Shown here one piece after another: positions 1 through 7,592 of a DNA stretch of 16,384 nucleotides. Origin of the DNA: Candidatus Altimarinota bacterium (GTDB lineage: Bacteria; Patescibacteriota; Gracilibacteria; UBA1369; LOWO2-01-FULL-3); contig JAOZTS010000013.1 in NCBI GenBank assembly GCA_029939035.1, forward strand, positions 1 to 16,384, read 5' to 3'. How positions within the stretch are numbered: the stretch's first letter is position 1; each line of letters starts with the position of its first letter. The notes below the pieces were generated by a model. That model saw nothing but the letters and a program-made list of their open reading frames with translations, was not told the origin of the DNA and did no database searches. The translations under genes were made by a program, and so were the position numbers.

Positions 1-16
1 AAAATTGATAATATAA

Positions 17-187
17 AAGCAGCCTGGAAGCCGAGGCAGCATATTTACAAAAACCGTTACAAAGGCAGAGGAAATATACAATCTCTCTCTTCATCCAGAC
101 GACGCCACTTTGACTTCTGATGGAAGTGTCACTTATGCCACGACACTTGTTTATGATAAATACTTCTCATCTTTATGGGGAAAGTAA
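17..187 (+). pseudogene. 3' end of an unknown protein gene, apparently frame-disrupted
   Basis: Reading the + strand in the frame that ends with TAA at 185-187 gives a protein-like tail of about 56 residues: a Thr/Lys-rich stretch, then LHPDDATLTSDGSVTYATTL and a C-terminal VYDKYFSSLWGK. The same frame has a TAA at 14-16 and no ATG, GTG or early TTG after it, so the coding sequence cannot start inside the window. The adjacent frame is open from position 1 to a TGA at 118-120. The upstream part of the gene probably lies in that frame, and a single-base indel (there is an A4 run at 15-18) would join the two. This could be a decayed gene or a sequencing or assembly error. I do not recognise the family. 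Confidence 0.4.
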
Positions 188-211
188 GCACGAATCGCAA
201 AAATGAAGAGC

Positions 212-304
212 ATATAGGGGTTAGTATTTTTTTTTTAGTTATTCAAATTTTCAAATTTTTTGAATTTTTTAGCGTTCACAAAAAAAACAACACACCCCTA
301 CATA
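212..304. terminator. Nested convergent (bidirectional) terminator
   Basis: The gap between the + strand tail gene and minus-strand mutL is a nested inverted repeat. The outer arms are TAGGGGT followed by a T10 run (227-236), and an A8 run (280-287) followed by ACCCCTA. The inner arms are ATTCAAA (241-247) and TTTGAAT (about 259-265). On either strand a G-rich arm is followed by a T run, as expected for an intrinsic terminator working in both directions between convergent genes. The middle of the outer stem is imperfect, so exact pairing should be checked by folding. Confidence 0.5.
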
Positions 305-310
305 CGGAAA

Positions 311-2053
311 CTATTTTCGCCCAAACATCTTCTCCAACTCACTCAAAGTCAAAGAAATCATAGTTGGTCGACCATGAGGACAAGTGTATGGCCTTTTCAA
401 CTTCGACATATCATCAATCAAAACCTGCATTTCCCCCAAGCTCAGCTTCTGTCCAAACTTGATAGCACTCCTGCATGACATGTAATTAATCATTTCTTCA
501 AATCCTTGCACACGCGAAGGCTTTGACTCGTTCAGAATATCATCGAGAACATCCTTTATCACGCCTTCAGCATCTTCTCCTGACAAAAACGAGGGAACAC
601 CGTTCACGACAAACGTATTGCCTCCAAAAGGCTCAATATCAAATCCTAATCCATCAAAAACCGCCTTATTTCTCTCGATCACATCAACTTCCTCTCCAGA
701 AAATTCAATCTGCAAAGGCACAAGCAATGGCTGCACAGCTTTTTGCTCATTTTCATACTGATCCATTAGCTGTTCATACCGAACTCTTTCGTGAGCCGCA
801 TGCTGATCTATCAACACAAGCCCAGTCTGATCCTGCGCAACTATATAAGATTCAGAAACCTGAGAGATGGCTTTCATAAGCCCATCCTCCTTCTCTTCAG
901 AAATCGAAGTTGGTAAAGAAGTTTGCTGGATTTGCTGAGTATCTCTCTCCGACAAAAAATCTTTGGTAAAAGAAATTGCATCCTTCACGTCACCTTTAGG
1001 TTCAGAAACAGGGAATTTATCAGACATATATCTCTTTGATTCAGTAATACCTAGCGGAGTCAGACTTTCCTTTTCCAAAGCCGCCTTCACACACGAATAC
1101 ATCGTCCTGATCATCCTCTGTTGATCTTCAAAACGCACTTCCAACTTCCGAGGATGCACATTCACATCAATCAAAGATGGATCAATCGTAATATTTATTA
1201 CAAAAACCGGTTTCTTGTTCTCCATCAACATCGAATGAAATGCAGATTTGATCGAATGCGCCAGCACAAAATGCTGGATATAACGACCATTAACAAAAAA
1301 GTACTGATGCTTCGTCGTACTTCTACTCAACGCCGGCTTTCCCACAAATCCCTCGATCTGAAAACTACTGCCCCCATAAAACACAGGAATCATAGCCTCC
1401 GAAGTCGCCACCCCAAACACATCCCTTACACGAGAAATCAAATCAGTAACAGGCGCCAAGTCAAAAACAACTTTCCCGTTATGCATCAATTTAAAAGCTA
1501 TAGAAGGATTCGCCAAAGCAATATTGTTCATAACAGAAGTTATCTGCCCAAACTCAGTACTCTCACGCTTCAGATATTTCTGACGAGCAGGAGTATTGAA
1601 AAATAAATCAAAAACCTCAATAACCGTGCCATCACTCATCCCAACTTCGCTTGCAGTCACGATTTCCCCTCCATTGCACTCAATCACCGCACCCCCAACA
1701 TCCCCAGCAGGTTTACTCTTTATCGTCATTTTCGAAACAGAGGCAATACTCGCCAACGCTTCACCTCGAAAACCCATAGTCTTTATCCTCCACAGATCCG
1801 CCTCCGAAGAAATTTTGCTCGTTGCATGCCTTTGCAAAGCCAATTCAAGATCGGCTCGCGACATCCCGCATCCATTATCAGTAATTTTCACAAAACCCTT
1901 CCCGCCATCCTTCACATCCACCAAAATCCGCGAAGAACCCGCATCAATACTATTTTCCACAAGCTCCTTCACCACCGAAGAAGGCCTCTCAACAACCTCA
2001 CCCGCAGCAATCTGGTTAACCAAATTTTCTGGAAGAATCTTTATTACAGACAT
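311..2053 (-). CDS. mutL: DNA mismatch repair protein MutL with endonuclease motif
   Basis: MutL is the GHKL ATPase that couples mismatch recognition by MutS to strand incision. Residues 1 to about 330 hold the ATPase and transducer domains: NQIAAGEVVERPSSVVKELV with ENSIDAG, then DNGCGM, then GFRGEALASI. A linker of roughly 60 residues leads to the C-terminal dimerisation and endonuclease domain. That domain has the full metal-binding motif DQHAAHERVRYE (about 416-427, matching DQHAx2Ex4E), then CRSAIKFGQ, CPHGRPT and a terminal FGRK. All conserved endonuclease-domain motifs are therefore present. The protein is 580 aa, normal for the family. I chose the ATG at 2053: it lies one base after the upstream gene's stop, is preceded by GAGAGA, and gives the usual MSVIKILPENL start. 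An in-frame TTG four codons earlier is less likely. It is the last gene of the mutS operon. Confidence 0.96.
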   Translation of the reverse strand: MSVIKILPENLVNQIAAGEVVERPSSVVKELVENSIDAGSSRILVDVKDGGKGFVKITDNGCGMSRADLELALQRHATSKISSEADLWRIKTMGFRGEALASIASVSKMTIKSKPAGDVGGAVIECNGGEIVTASEVGMSDGTVIEVFDLFFNTPARQKYLKRESTEFGQITSVMNNIALANPSIAFKLMHNGKVVFDLAPVTDLISRVRDVFGVATSEAMIPVFYGGSSFQIEGFVGKPALSRSTTKHQYFFVNGRYIQHFVLAHSIKSAFHSMLMENKKPVFVINITIDPSLIDVNVHPRKLEVRFEDQQRMIRTMYSCVKAALEKESLTPLGITESKRYMSDKFPVSEPKGDVKDAISFTKDFLSERDTQQIQQTSLPTSISEEKEDGLMKAISQVSESYIVAQDQTGLVLIDQHAAHERVRYEQLMDQYENEQKAVQPLLVPLQIEFSGEEVDVIERNKAVFDGLGFDIEPFGGNTFVVNGVPSFLSGEDAEGVIKDVLDDILNESKPSRVQGFEEMINYMSCRSAIKFGQKLSLGEMQVLIDDMSKLKRPYTCPHGRPTMISLTLSELEKMFGRK

Positions 2054-2054
2054 A

Positions 2055-3656
2055 CTATCTCTCAATATTTATATACCCCTTATCCTGATTGGTATCATCA
2101 TGGCGGTCTAATATAGCATCATCCTTATAAATGTTAAATAGAGTCGTACGCTTGGAGTAGTCTTCTAGCGTAGGGTAGCCGTTTAAAATAGTTACAGGGA
2201 AAGTATAAATAATGTAATTGTATGGAGTAATATGTAGTCCAAGCGCCATTCCTGAAGACAAAGCGTTCAGGTCGGTAATCAGTTTATTGTCGACAATAAA
2301 ATCTCCGAGGTTATGGAAAAGCAAACTTCCTTTGTAGGTTTCAAAAGGGACAACGTCTTCCAGTCCACGCCCGATAAAGATATCCACACCCTGTTTCGCC
2401 AAAGCACGTGTGAAATGTTTTCTATCTTCATCAACTTCACCTCCACCTTTGTATTCAAACAACACCACAACTTCATCCACATTTTCATCAATTTCCTTAA
2501 TCATGTCCAAATACTCTTTTTCCGCATCCTCATCCTCTATAAATTTACAGAAAACAATCTTCATATTGTTTTGCTCTTCGAGAGTACAAGCATTATCTAG
2601 ATGATCAAAAAGGTAGAAATCCGCACCCACCAAGAACCGATCCTCAGTCCCACGAATATCACGCAAAAGCTTGTTTGTAGTGTAATCCGCACTCTCATCA
2701 TAGTCTTGATCCCACTCCCAACTCGTCATAAATTCCAAAGTATTATCATCCGGCAAACTTCCAACTGCGAAAATACTCACGCCCTGGTATGGATCAACTT
2801 TCCCTTTCGAAAAAGAGAAATACAAATGACTCGTAGTCTCGTCTTCATGTTCTTCAATAAAGTCAGTCAAATTTGTATGTTTTTTCAATTCAGCTTCCAT
2901 GTATCCACGCGCCTCCATCAAACTAAGCAAAGTATAAATAGAAGAAGGGGAGTCCAACTCCAGATCAAAAATATTAGGATAATCGAAATTAGTTATAGTG
3001 GCATTAGACGCCTCATCATGGAAAAGCGCCGCTCCATCAATCACATAATGAGAAAAATCCACACTAGCCAGAACCAAAGCATCTGGGGGCAAATTCTCAT
3101 CCAAAAAAGTGCTCATTTTTTTCAGCTCACTGATCGGCGTATCCCATTTGAACAAAACCGGAACGATTTTTGCTTCAGGAAAATAATGTTTGATATAAGG
3201 AGAATGCGCAAAAATCGCATGTTCTTGAGGGAAAGCAGCATCGTTATAAACAGCTGCGCCTTCATCAACCATATCGTCAATGAGATCATCATCCAGTTCC
3301 AAATCGCCCTCAGTTGTAGAATAAACACACATCTCACACGTCTGCACATTGTCATTACCCTCTTCCAAACTCGACTCAAAATGATTAGGTCCCAAAATCA
3401 CAACAACTGAAGGGTTTTTGACCTCCGCCAAACCTTCATAAAACCTATTAGCAGTAAATTGCGTAATAGAATGATGTGGCAAAACTATTCCCATTGGTGC
3501 TGACTCAAATTCCAGAGGTTCCCCCTTGTCAAAAATATGTTCCCACATCGTGCCGTCACCTGGATAAAGCGATTCAACACGCACGGACTCCTTGCCGCAA
3601 CCAGCAAGTACGCCTGAAAATACCAACAAAATTAGTAACAAAAACAGTTTTTTCAT
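2055..3656 (-). CDS. Lipoprotein: MEMO-family domain fused to a degenerate CapA-like domain
   Basis: The protein has 533 aa. A lipoprotein signal peptide ends in the lipobox LAGC (Cys20), so it should be exported and lipid-anchored after LspA processing. Residues about 55-300 match the MEMO family (AmmeMemoRadiSam system protein B): LPHHS (His61/62), LGPNHF (His92), PQEHAIFAHSPY (143-154), IVPVL, and SVDFSHY (Asp200, His203). The cysteine ligand of human MEMO1 seems absent; the aligned stretch reads DSPSSIY (235-241). Residues about 325-480 resemble the C-terminal part of CapA-type metallophosphoesterases: QGVDIFIGRGLEDVVPFETY, then FHNLGDFIVD. The catalytic GHHPH of CapA is replaced by GRGLED, so this half is probably not an active phosphatase. 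The gene starts 5 nt after the upstream lipoprotein and ends next to mutL, indicating one operon. The MEMO call is firm; the CapA-like call is likely; the function is unknown. Confidence 0.8.
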   Translation of the reverse strand: MKKLFLLLILLVFSGVLAGCGKESVRVESLYPGDGTMWEHIFDKGEPLEFESAPMGIVLPHHSITQFTANRFYEGLAEVKNPSVVVILGPNHFESSLEEGNDNVQTCEMCVYSTTEGDLELDDDLIDDMVDEGAAVYNDAAFPQEHAIFAHSPYIKHYFPEAKIVPVLFKWDTPISELKKMSTFLDENLPPDALVLASVDFSHYVIDGAALFHDEASNATITNFDYPNIFDLELDSPSSIYTLLSLMEARGYMEAELKKHTNLTDFIEEHEDETTSHLYFSFSKGKVDPYQGVSIFAVGSLPDDNTLEFMTSWEWDQDYDESADYTTNKLLRDIRGTEDRFLVGADFYLFDHLDNACTLEEQNNMKIVFCKFIEDEDAEKEYLDMIKEIDENVDEVVVLFEYKGGGEVDEDRKHFTRALAKQGVDIFIGRGLEDVVPFETYKGSLLFHNLGDFIVDNKLITDLNALSSGMALGLHITPYNYIIYTFPVTILNGYPTLEDYSKRTTLFNIYKDDAILDRHDDTNQDKGYINIER

Positions 3657-3661
3657 AATTC

Positions 3662-4771
3662 TTATCTATAAAGTCTTCCACCCCATTCCACAACAGTGAA
3701 ACCTTCTCTTTCAGGGGTTACAAGTTTTTGCTCAGCCACCTCTACCTTTTCATCCAGTCCTTTGTAATCGAAGAATACTCTGATTACAGAATCAGGCTCA
3801 GGCAATACAGTCAAAGGGGCATATTTATCAAAATCTTCTTGTGAAATAAATGTAATAAAGTAGTAAGGATCCTCAGAAAGAATAGGAACCCAGAACTCTT
3901 TGAAATCAGCAATTTCAATCTCATTCATACCAAGAACTGCCAATTTTTCATCAAAGAATTTCTCAACTCCATCACCCTCTACTACAAATCCTTCTTCCGG
4001 AGTCACAAAATCATAAGCATACCCTTCCCAGAACAGGTAAGGATAAACCCCTCCATCTCCAAAGTTGAAAATCTTGCTATCAGGCGTAGCCACAACATTC
4101 CATCCATCACTTAATTCAGGATCAGAAATAGAAATTCCTCCAGTTGGTTCAACATCTACAAAAACCTCCATTGTTTCTTCAGGATAAAGATAAACAACAG
4201 GTTTTCCTACTTCAGCAGTTGCTGGTGAGAAGAAAACAGTTATATATGCGCTACTTGTAGACCCATCATCGTAATAAGCTTTGAATTCGTAGTCGTTTGT
4301 TCCAAAAAACAAATTGTCCCAATCCATTTTTGCTCTATAAATGAAATTTGCATCACCGACTTTAAAATCTTGCAAAGTATAAACGTCAACTCTCGGCATA
4401 GAATTTCCCATATCGCCAGACGGAATAGTCGCTGTAACTACAATTTTCTTTGTGTTAGGAGAAACAACTCCTTCAAAAATCACAGGTTCTTCATGGAAAT
4501 CACTATCAGGATCTGGGCTTTCGATAGTAATGTAATTCGCTCCAGTATAAACCTCAGGTTCTTCTTCCTCTTCTTCAGGCTCTTCCTCTTCTTCCACAAC
4601 TTCTTCCTCTTCTTCTACAACTTCCTCCTCCTCGGCAACCTCTTCTTCAACTTCTCCTTCAGGTACAAAAACTTCTTCCTCGTCTTCACCACCAAAACTA
4701 AAATCAAGACTGCAGCCAGCTAAGGCAAAAACCAAAGCGAAACTCGCTAGTAAACTTAATAACTTTTTCAT
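3662..4771 (-). CDS. Lipoprotein with Glu-rich linker and 'KPVVYLYP' domain, unknown function
   Basis: The protein has 369 aa. Its signal peptide ends in the lipobox LAGC (Cys20). Residues 29-74 form a strongly acidic spacer of Glu with Val-Val and Pro interruptions. Residues about 78-182 look like a beta-rich Ig-like module (VIFEGVVSPNTKKIVVTATI ... YEFKAYYDDGSTSSAYITVF). From residue 190 a separate domain begins with KPVVYLYPEE and continues with DGWNVVATPDSKI and YPYLFWEG. From memory this domain recurs as an uncharacterised family in candidate-phylum genomes. There are no catalytic motifs I can name. The acidic spacer would hold the folded domains away from the membrane. The gene lies 50 nt after mutS and 5 nt before the MEMO-type lipoprotein. 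A promoter-like pair precedes it, so it may also be transcribed separately from mutS. Confidence 0.8.
   Translation of the reverse strand: MKKLLSLLASFALVFALAGCSLDFSFGGEDEEEVFVPEGEVEEEVAEEEEVVEEEEEVVEEEEEPEEEEEEPEVYTGANYITIESPDPDSDFHEEPVIFEGVVSPNTKKIVVTATIPSGDMGNSMPRVDVYTLQDFKVGDANFIYRAKMDWDNLFFGTNDYEFKAYYDDGSTSSAYITVFFSPATAEVGKPVVYLYPEETMEVFVDVEPTGGISISDPELSDGWNVVATPDSKIFNFGDGGVYPYLFWEGYAYDFVTPEEGFVVEGDGVEKFFDEKLAVLGMNEIEIADFKEFWVPILSEDPYYFITFISQEDFDKYAPLTVLPEPDSVIRVFFDYKGLDEKVEVAEQKLVTPEREGFTVVEWGGRLYR
4550..4687 (-). repeat. Glu-codon tract (purine-rich low-complexity DNA)
   Basis: This stretch encodes residues 29-74 of the acidic lipoprotein. The coding strand is almost pure GAA/GAG with short GTT/GTA and CCT/CCA interruptions, giving an irregular repeat of the form VVEEEEE. 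Mixed GAA and GAG codons show it is not a perfect microsatellite, but the long homopurine/homopyrimidine run could slip in replication and vary in length between strains. Confidence 0.75.
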
Positions 4772-4779
4772 ATTTAAAC

Positions 4780-4808
4780 ATTAGAAAATATCAACCGGAA
4801 TAATACAA
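4780..4808 (-). promoter_or_regulatory. Candidate sigma70-type promoter for the lipoprotein pair
   Basis: On the minus strand there is TTGTAT (4808-4803), a 17-nt spacer and TCTAAT (4785-4780). The -10 box differs from TATAAT at one position and the -35 box matches at four of six. It ends 8 nt before the ATG at 4771, which would give a leaderless or nearly leaderless mRNA. It lies in the 50-nt gap after mutS. Evidence is consensus and spacing only. Confidence 0.4.
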
Positions 4809-4821
4809 TAAAAGCCATTTA

Positions 4822-7314
4822 TTAGCCAGTTTTCTTCTTCATCTCATTCAGTTTTCGCAAAGCTTCAATTGGAGTCAAATTATTCACATCCACTTCGCTC
4901 AAATCTTTCAAAAGTTCACGATGAACTCGATTGTCTTCAAACATTTCTTCTTGATTAGGAGCCACTCGTTTTTTTGTAATCTTTTTCGATTCTAATTCAC
5001 TCAAAACTCCACGCGCCCGCCCCACAACATCCACCGGCAAACCAGCCAGCTTCGCGACCTCAATTCCATAACTCTTATCCACTCCGCCTTCAACAACTTT
5101 GTACAAAAACACAACACCCTCAGTCTCATTTTCCCGAACAGCAACACTCATATTTTTTGCATGATCCAACTTGTCCGCAAGCTCGATCAGTTCATGATAA
5201 TGAGTCGCAAATAGAGTTTTTGCCTTAATCTTGTCATGAATAAATTCCATAATAGCCCAGGCAATACTCACTCCATCATAAGTCGAAGTTCCACGCCCAA
5301 CTTCATCCAAAATTATCAAACTTTTCTCAGTAGCCTGATTCAAAATATAAGAAGCCTCCTGCATTTCCACCATAAAAGTACTATCACCAGCCACCAGATT
5401 GTCAGACGCCCCAACTCTGGTGAAAATTCGATCCACGACGCCAATCTTCGCCGACTGCGCAGGAACAAAACTCCCAATCTGAGCCATCAAAACACAAAGA
5501 GCAACCTGCCTCAAATAAGTAGACTTTCCACCCATATTCGGTCCAGTAATCAATAAAAACGACTGATCCGCATTCATTTCGCAATCATTCGGAACAAAAT
5601 CCGATCCCATTTTCTCAATAACTGGATGCCTACTGCCAATCACATTCAGTTCTCCATCCTCAGAAACTTCCGGCCTACAATACGCCCCTCTCTCAGCATT
5701 AAAAGCAAAACAACTAAACACATCCATCTCCGCAACAGCTTTCGCAGCCAACTGCAAAGCAACTAATTCTTTCACAACTTCCATCCGAACTTTATAGAAA
5801 AGTTCATATTCTAATTCCTTGATACGATCCTCAGCAGTCAAAACCTTTTCCTCGTATTCCTTCAACTCAGGGGTGATATACCGCTCAGCATTCACCAAAG
5901 TCTGCTTTCTCACGTAATCATCTGGCACATTCCCAGCACTCGCCTTGCTGACTTCAATATAGTATCCAAAAACTTTATTAAACTTCACTTTCAAAGTACT
6001 AATCCCAGTCCTCTTGCTCTCTCTCTCCTGCAAATCCTTGATAAATGTTTTCCCCTCAGTACTAATAGATCTCAAATCATCCAACTCAGAATTAAACCCA
6101 TCCCGAATCATCCCACCATCACGAACAGAAATCGGGCACTCATCATTTATAGCTTTACCGACCAGCTCAACAATAGTAGGAAACTCAGCCACACCAGCCC
6201 CGGTCAGTTCATTCAAACGCGGAATAACTTTCAGCGATTCCTTCATTGCAACCAGATCTCTCGCATTTCCAGTCCCCAAACTCAGCCGACTCAACAGCCT
6301 TTCAATATCATAAACCTTACCCAATTCCTCTCTCACAGACCTCATCAAACTCGAGTCTCCAACAAATTTATCAACCTCTTTCAGCCGAACATCAATCTCA
6401 GCCTTCTTCAACAATGGATGCAAAACCCAATTTCGAAGCAGCCGACCACCCATCGCCGTCACAGAATTGTCCATTGCCCAAACCAAACTTCCCTCCTTCG
6501 CTCCACGACTAGTTCGAAAGAGTTCCAAATTTCTAATACAAGCTTCATCCAACGGCATAAAATCAGCCACGCCATAATAGGAAATTCTCTGAATATGTTT
6601 CAAATCAGTCTTCTGCGTCTCCTTTAAATATTCATAAAGCATTCCCGCGGCCAAAGTGGCCTGTGGCCGACTCTCTAGCCCAAAAACACTCAAAGATTTT
6701 ACTTCAAAACTATCTTTCAACGACGTCTCAGCGTCTTTCATATAAGAATACGGAAATACATATCCCTGTTTCACACGAGCAGTAAGTTCCTCTTCACAAA
6801 TACATTCAGCAGCATCCACCCTCTGCATCTCATTTTCCAATTCACTAAACTTTTCAAACTCAGTAACACGAAAGTCACCAGTCGTCACATCCGCATACGC
6901 AAACCCAAACTTCGCACCATCCTCAACCACACACGCAACATAATTATTTGCATTTCGATCCAACAATCCTTCATCAAATGTGGTACCTGGAGTCACAACC
7001 CTAACAACTTCCCTCTCCACAATCCCTTTCCCAGTCGGCTCCGTGATCTGATCACACACAGCAACTTTCTTCCCTGCTCGAGTCAGCTTCGGCAAATACT
7101 GATTCACCGCATGAAAGGGGACACCACACATCGGTGCGCTATTTGCACCACCCTTACCACGAGTCGTCAAAGTAATCTGCAAAACTTCCGCCGCCTCCAC
7201 AGCATCCTCAAAAAACATCTCATAAAAATCACCCATCCGAAAAAGCAGAATACCATCACTGTATTTCTCCTTTAGTGCTTTGTATTGCGCCATCATCGGC
7301 GTAAGCTTGGTCAT
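4822..7314 (-). CDS. mutS: DNA mismatch repair protein MutS
   Basis: MutS binds mismatches and small loops and uses ATP to recruit MutL. The 830-aa protein has the usual length. The mismatch-binding Phe-x-Glu is in GDFYEMF (Phe30, Glu32). The connector, lever and clamp regions follow, for example KVKFNKVFGYYIEVSKA at 442-458. The ATPase has Walker A GPNMGGKST (591-599), the signature GASDNLVAGDSTF (635-647), Walker B LIILDE (666-671) and FATHYHEL (702-709). Near the C-terminus QEEMF (788-792) fits the beta-clamp-binding pentapeptide. The ATG at 7314 overlaps the TGA of the upstream 73-aa gene as ATGA, so the two are probably translationally coupled. The gene ends with tandem stops (TAATAA). 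It belongs to MutS1, not the MutS2 recombination family, because it has the Phe-x-Glu motif and no Smr domain. Confidence 0.97.
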   Translation of the reverse strand: MTKLTPMMAQYKALKEKYSDGILLFRMGDFYEMFFEDAVEAAEVLQITLTTRGKGGANSAPMCGVPFHAVNQYLPKLTRAGKKVAVCDQITEPTGKGIVEREVVRVVTPGTTFDEGLLDRNANNYVACVVEDGAKFGFAYADVTTGDFRVTEFEKFSELENEMQRVDAAECICEEELTARVKQGYVFPYSYMKDAETSLKDSFEVKSLSVFGLESRPQATLAAGMLYEYLKETQKTDLKHIQRISYYGVADFMPLDEACIRNLELFRTSRGAKEGSLVWAMDNSVTAMGGRLLRNWVLHPLLKKAEIDVRLKEVDKFVGDSSLMRSVREELGKVYDIERLLSRLSLGTGNARDLVAMKESLKVIPRLNELTGAGVAEFPTIVELVGKAINDECPISVRDGGMIRDGFNSELDDLRSISTEGKTFIKDLQERESKRTGISTLKVKFNKVFGYYIEVSKASAGNVPDDYVRKQTLVNAERYITPELKEYEEKVLTAEDRIKELEYELFYKVRMEVVKELVALQLAAKAVAEMDVFSCFAFNAERGAYCRPEVSEDGELNVIGSRHPVIEKMGSDFVPNDCEMNADQSFLLITGPNMGGKSTYLRQVALCVLMAQIGSFVPAQSAKIGVVDRIFTRVGASDNLVAGDSTFMVEMQEASYILNQATEKSLIILDEVGRGTSTYDGVSIAWAIMEFIHDKIKAKTLFATHYHELIELADKLDHAKNMSVAVRENETEGVVFLYKVVEGGVDKSYGIEVAKLAGLPVDVVGRARGVLSELESKKITKKRVAPNQEEMFEDNRVHRELLKDLSEVDVNNLTPIEALRKLNEMKKKTG

Positions 7315-7532
7315 TCTTTCTTTTTTATTATAAGTCTAGCACCCTTCAAAGCCTCCAGTTTTTTACGCAATTCCTCTGTCGGTCTACGCAAAGTTTTCGG
7401 TCCGGGAGGAAATGGTACAGGGGTTGTTGGAAAAATTTGCGGAGTAATAAGTTTAGGGCCACCCTCTTCCTGTTCATCTCCATCTTCTTCTCCCTCAAAA
7501 CGCTTGCCGCCAGGGATCTTAGTGATTTTCAT
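7311..7532 (-). CDS. Small proline-rich protein translationally coupled to MutS
   Basis: This is a 73-aa protein of unknown family. It has three parts: a short basic start (MKITKIPGGKRF), an acidic stretch (GEEDGDEQEEGG, 14-25), a proline-rich segment (about 31-46, with PTTPVPFPPGP), and a basic helix-like tail (RRPTEELRKKLEALKGARL, 49-67). There is no signal peptide or membrane segment, so it should be cytosolic and largely disordered. Its TGA overlaps the mutS ATG by 4 bp, and a promoter-like pair lies 25 nt upstream, which support it as a genuine first gene of the mutS operon. No antisense or alternative-frame gene explains this stretch. A role as a MutS partner or just a coupling leader is open. 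Confidence 0.65.
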   Translation of the reverse strand: MKITKIPGGKRFEGEEDGDEQEEGGPKLITPQIFPTTPVPFPPGPKTLRRPTEELRKKLEALKGARLIIKKKE

Positions 7533-7557
7533 ATTTCATAGTTAAAAGTGGACTCTA

Positions 7558-7585
7558 ATTCTATAGAAATCACAAAGAAGTGCAA
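7558..7585 (-). promoter_or_regulatory. Candidate promoter of the mutS operon
   Basis: On the minus strand there is TTGCAC (7585-7580), a 16-nt spacer and TAGAAT (7563-7558), 25 nt upstream of the 73-aa gene's ATG. It lies in the only gap (7533-7592) between the NIF3-insert-like gene and the mutS operon. No strong terminator hairpin is visible in the same gap. Confidence 0.45.
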
Positions 7586-7592
7586 ATATTTC

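Noticed and set aside
2054..2065. TTG start four codons upstream of the chosen mutL ATG
   Set aside because: The ATG at 2053 follows GAGAGA, avoids an overlap with the upstream gene and gives the family's normal N-terminus.
1121..2116. Several + strand open frames opposite mutL
   Set aside because: mutL is confirmed by all its motifs; the opposite frames have no family resemblance and no fitting start context.
2601..3410. Long + strand open frame (269 codons) opposite the MEMO-type gene
   Set aside because: It is antisense to a gene with clear signal peptide and family motifs; its translation is low in acidic residues and rich in Arg, His and Asn, as expected for a shadow frame.
4550..4687. 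Repeat-like tract considered as a CRISPR or tandem-repeat array
   Set aside because: It codes in frame for mixed GAA/GAG glutamates within a lipoprotein; there are no spacers or fixed repeat unit.
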